Origin: Rickettsiales bacterium
Lineage (GTDB): Bacteria > Pseudomonadota > Alphaproteobacteria > Rickettsiales > Deianiraeaceae
Reading direction: 5' to 3'
Assembly: GCA_017477855.1 (NCBI GenBank)
Contig: JAFUUN010000110.1
Span: 1 to 8,923, forward strand
DNA: 8,923 bases
Of this stretch, positions 6,652-8,923 are shown in pieces (positions within the stretch are counted from its first letter, which is position 1; each line of letters opens with the position of its first letter). Both the position numbers and the translations under genes were made by a program. The notes beneath the pieces are model-generated. The model was given only the letters and a program-made list of their open reading frames with translations, was not told the DNA's origin and searched no databases.

Positions 6652-8756
6652 CTATGATTATTAATAACAGGCCACCCAACCTGGATGACTTCCCCTAATT
6701 TGCACAGAATTTTTCCAACTGTAAAATCTTTCTCCGCAATAACGACATTCTCCATCTTCATTGCTTCAATGGAGAACAGGTGCTGACCTGCCTCAACTTT
6801 GTCTCCTGGTTTGACTTTCATTTTAGTGATTTTTCCCGTGATTGGTGCCCTGATTATACCATCATCGCAGTCGCATTTGCGCTCTGGCATGTAGGTCTCC
6901 AACGCCATCTGCTCGGATGTCAATGCCTTTACTTGTGCCGTTAGCCCAGAGCATTCCATTAATAGAGCACCAGAATTACCTTTTTTTATACGCACTGCAA
7001 ATTCATGTTTGCCATCTAATACGCCGTAGAGTGTTCGCATGGTGAAATCTGCATTATATTTTGCCGTCATGATGATGTCGTTATACTTTACAGATATGTA
7101 ATTGTCTGCAAACTCTTTGATTTCCACCAAATAATTATCGTTGTCAATCTTGATGCAGAGATCGGAAATCTGCGTATCACGTGGCAGGTGGCGTGTTTGG
7201 TTGATGTCATAGTTATGCATTTCGTGGCGCAAAAAACACACAACTGATGTAATTATAAATACCTTTTTTGATGCCTCGTTCAATGATAAGGAGTTAAATC
7301 CATGAGGATAATGCCGCTTGATAAATCCAGTTGTCAATTTGCCTTCCGCAAAGCAGTTTTGTCTGATTATGCTTTCAAGTAGTAAAATGTTTGTCTCTAT
7401 GCCACCAATTTCGTATTGTCCCAGCGCGCGCTTCATGGTCTCAATGGCCTCGTTTCTTGTAGAGCCATATGTTATCAACTTTGCAAACATGCTGTCGTAA
7501 TATGGAGTTATTTCATCGCCCAACTGAACACCGGTTTCTACCCTGACGTTTGCACTTTGCTCTGGGATGATATAATGCACAATGCGCCCAGTTGATGGAA
7601 GATAATTCTTGGCTGGTTGCTCCGCACAGATGCGACATTCAATGGCGTTCCCGACAAGAGTTATGTCCTTCTGCGTGAATGGCAGTTTTTTTCCGCATTC
7701 AATATCAATCATTACCTCAACAAGATCAAGTGGCTTGCCTTTGGCACGGATGACGCACTCTGTGACTGGATGCTCAACTTGCAAACGGGTATTCATCTCC
7801 AAGAAGTAGAAGTTTCTGTCATTGTCTGCAATGAATTCAAATGTCCCAACAGAATAGTATTTGCACTCCTTCGCCAGCGCTACGGCCGAGGCATACATCT
7901 TTTGGCGCATTTCGTCATTCACAAGTGTACTCGGGCATTCTTCAATTACCTTCTGGTTGCATCTCTGGATTGAGCATTCTCTCTCACCCAAACACACAAC
8001 ATTGCCGTATTTATCTGCTGCAATTTGTATTTCAATATGGCGCGGGTTTTCAATGTATTTCTCCAACAGCATTTGGTCGTTTTTGTAGATGGTTTTGGCC
8101 TCATAGCGACAATCTGCAAGCAGTTCTTCCATTTCTTCCTCCTTGCGGACAATACGAATACCTTTTCCTCCACCGCCAGCCACAGCTTTCAACAGCACTG
8201 GATAGCCAATCTTTTTGGCTTCCGCTTTTGCATGTTTTACATCCTTGATAAGCTCTTTGCTCCCCGGAACCATTGGCACGCCTGCTTTTTCAGCCATCTG
8301 CTTGGCTTTAAGCTTATCTCCCATTGCGTCCATGGAATAGGCAGAAGGGCCAATAAAACCAATGCCTTCTTGCTCCAATCGCCGCACAAACTCTGGGTTT
8401 TCTGACAGAAATCCATATCCGGGATGGATAGCATCCACCCCAACGCGCTTTGCAATATCAATGATTTTTTCTGTATTCAAATAAGTGTCCTTTGCCTCAA
8501 TTCCATCCAGTGGAATGGCCTCGTCAGCGCGCTCAACAAACAGAGCATTTTTGTCAATGTCGCTGTATATTGCTACACTTTTTATGCCAAGCCGCTTGGC
8601 CGTGCGAATTATTCTGCACGCAATCTCTCCACGATTGACAATCAAAATTGATTTTATGTCTTTGGTTTTGACAGTGTTTTTTGTCTCTTTTTTGTTGGTC
8701 ACTGGATGATTGGTAGAATGGTGATTGTAAATGTCAAATAACAAAGGCGTGAACAC
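6636..8756 (-). CDS. pccA: Propionyl-CoA carboxylase alpha subunit (biotin carboxylase plus biotin carrier)
   Basis: This subunit carboxylates its own biotin with ATP and bicarbonate. The beta subunit (not in this window) then transfers the CO2 to propionyl-CoA, giving methylmalonyl-CoA. The 706 residues show the biotin carboxylase start ILIVNRGEIA (37-46), HPGYGFLSEN (111-120), the ATP-grasp loop AGGGGKGIRIV (193-203) and the catalytic EMNTRLQVEHPVTE (320-333). YPHGF (483-487) and the BT linker that holds the beta subunit (about 490-620) follow. A biotinyl domain ends the protein with EAMKME, where Lys667 is the biotin site. The YP-GF segment and the long linker point to PccA rather than AccC or a pyruvate carboxylase. 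QRCNQK (265-270) replaces the usual QRRNQK. The GTG at 8756 is the longest start; a GTG at 8702 gives a protein 18 residues shorter, closer to family length, and neither has a Shine-Dalgarno motif. The downstream overlap with the orphan gene leaves no room for a terminator. Confidence 0.92.
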   Translation of the reverse strand: MFTPLLFDIYNHHSTNHPVTNKKETKNTVKTKDIKSILIVNRGEIACRIIRTAKRLGIKSVAIYSDIDKNALFVERADEAIPLDGIEAKDTYLNTEKIIDIAKRVGVDAIHPGYGFLSENPEFVRRLEQEGIGFIGPSAYSMDAMGDKLKAKQMAEKAGVPMVPGSKELIKDVKHAKAEAKKIGYPVLLKAVAGGGGKGIRIVRKEEEMEELLADCRYEAKTIYKNDQMLLEKYIENPRHIEIQIAADKYGNVVCLGERECSIQRCNQKVIEECPSTLVNDEMRQKMYASAVALAKECKYYSVGTFEFIADNDRNFYFLEMNTRLQVEHPVTECVIRAKGKPLDLVEVMIDIECGKKLPFTQKDITLVGNAIECRICAEQPAKNYLPSTGRIVHYIIPEQSANVRVETGVQLGDEITPYYDSMFAKLITYGSTRNEAIETMKRALGQYEIGGIETNILLLESIIRQNCFAEGKLTTGFIKRHYPHGFNSLSLNEASKKVFIITSVVCFLRHEMHNYDINQTRHLPRDTQISDLCIKIDNDNYLVEIKEFADNYISVKYNDIIMTAKYNADFTMRTLYGVLDGKHEFAVRIKKGNSGALLMECSGLTAQVKALTSEQMALETYMPERKCDCDDGIIRAPITGKITKMKVKPGDKVEAGQHLFSIEAMKMENVVIAEKDFTVGKILCKLGEVIQVGWPVINNHSYSTS

Positions 8757-8796
8757 GAATGTTTCTGTGCTAATGAGAGTTATATTTTTTATTTTG

Positions 8797-8824
8797 GTTA
8801 TAATTTTTTTTTGAGGTTATGCAA
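8797..8824 (-). promoter_or_regulatory. Possible sigma-70-like promoter for pccA
   Basis: On the minus strand, TTGCAT (8824-8819) and TATAAC (8802-8797) are 16 bases apart across an A-rich spacer. This would start transcription near 8790, about 34 bases before the GTG at 8756. The -10 matches consensus at five of six bases, the -35 at only three. A second TATAAC lies at 8784-8779 without a -35. The region is so AT-rich that chance matches are likely. Confidence 0.3.
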
Positions 8825-8828
8825 GTAT

Positions 8829-8911
8829 TATTGCGCCAGGGGCGGAGCGTGTTTGGCCGACGAGGAACGAGGCGCAGCCAAACGGCGAGGGCATGGCCGC
8901 GGGCGGCGCAA
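8829..8911. repeat. GC-rich intergenic element, copy B (two hairpins, inverted ends)
   Basis: The GC-rich block is bounded by perfect 7-base inverted ends, TTGCGCC (8831-8837) and GGCGCAA (8905-8911). Inside, GTTTGGC (8851-8857) pairs with GCCAAAC (8877-8883), and GCCG (8896-8899) pairs with CGGC (8904-8907). The order hairpin, GCGAGGGCAT link, hairpin is the same as in the copy at 3571-3661, and bases 8885-8904 match that copy at 17 of 20. The block stands out sharply from the AT-rich DNA on both sides. It may continue or sit beside another gene beyond the window. Confidence 0.6.
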
Positions 8912-8923
8912 CATAAAAAATTA

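Noticed and set aside
7617..8405. Several overlapping plus-strand open frames opposite pccA
   Set aside because: They are shadows of the biotin carboxylase coding sequence, with no family resemblance or start signals.
8731..8814. A 27-codon plus-strand frame ending in a hydrophobic stretch (LMRVIFFILVIIFF), possibly a membrane microprotein
   Set aside because: The hydrophobic part is coded by T-rich promoter-like DNA, which yields Phe and Ile by chance. There is no ribosome binding site and it overlaps the likely pccA leader.

Overview
The window is AT-rich bacterial DNA holding six protein genes and almost no spare sequence. I see no tRNA, rRNA, CRISPR array, transposase or phage gene. The prepilin-like protein, the alphaproteobacterial-type PccA and a processive family-2 glycosyltransferase suggest an uncultured alphaproteobacterium, perhaps host-associated. 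This placement is an inference from protein resemblance. Shine-Dalgarno motifs are weak or absent before most genes, so several start codons are uncertain.

Layout from left to right: (1) a minus-strand type IV prepilin/pseudopilin-like gene (90-1225). Its leader and hydrophobic helix are separated from an upstream ATG by an 11-base G tract that puts the two parts out of frame. (2) A plus-strand pair, ribulose-phosphate 3-epimerase (rpe) and a membrane family-2 glycosyltransferase, overlapping by 17 bases. (3) A convergent gap with a GC-rich two-hairpin element. (4) Minus-strand mscL with a C-terminal zinc ribbon. (5) A divergent plus-strand gene for an 815-residue protein that I cannot assign. 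(6) Minus-strand pccA, the biotin-carrying alpha subunit of propionyl-CoA carboxylase, whose 3' end overlaps the previous gene by 16 bases. (7) A right-hand intergenic region with a second, diverged copy of the GC-rich element.

The genes do not form one pathway. Rpe (pentose phosphate) and the glycosyltransferase look co-transcribed and translationally coupled. PccA (propionate/odd-chain and branched amino-acid catabolism) and MscL (osmotic safety valve) are housekeeping functions.

The best leads are three. First, a G tract that could switch the prepilin-like protein on and off. Second, a pair of GC-rich intergenic elements that share two hairpins and also differ mostly by synonymous changes in one reading frame. 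Third, the large orphan protein, whose C-terminal half looks beta-rich and internally repetitive.
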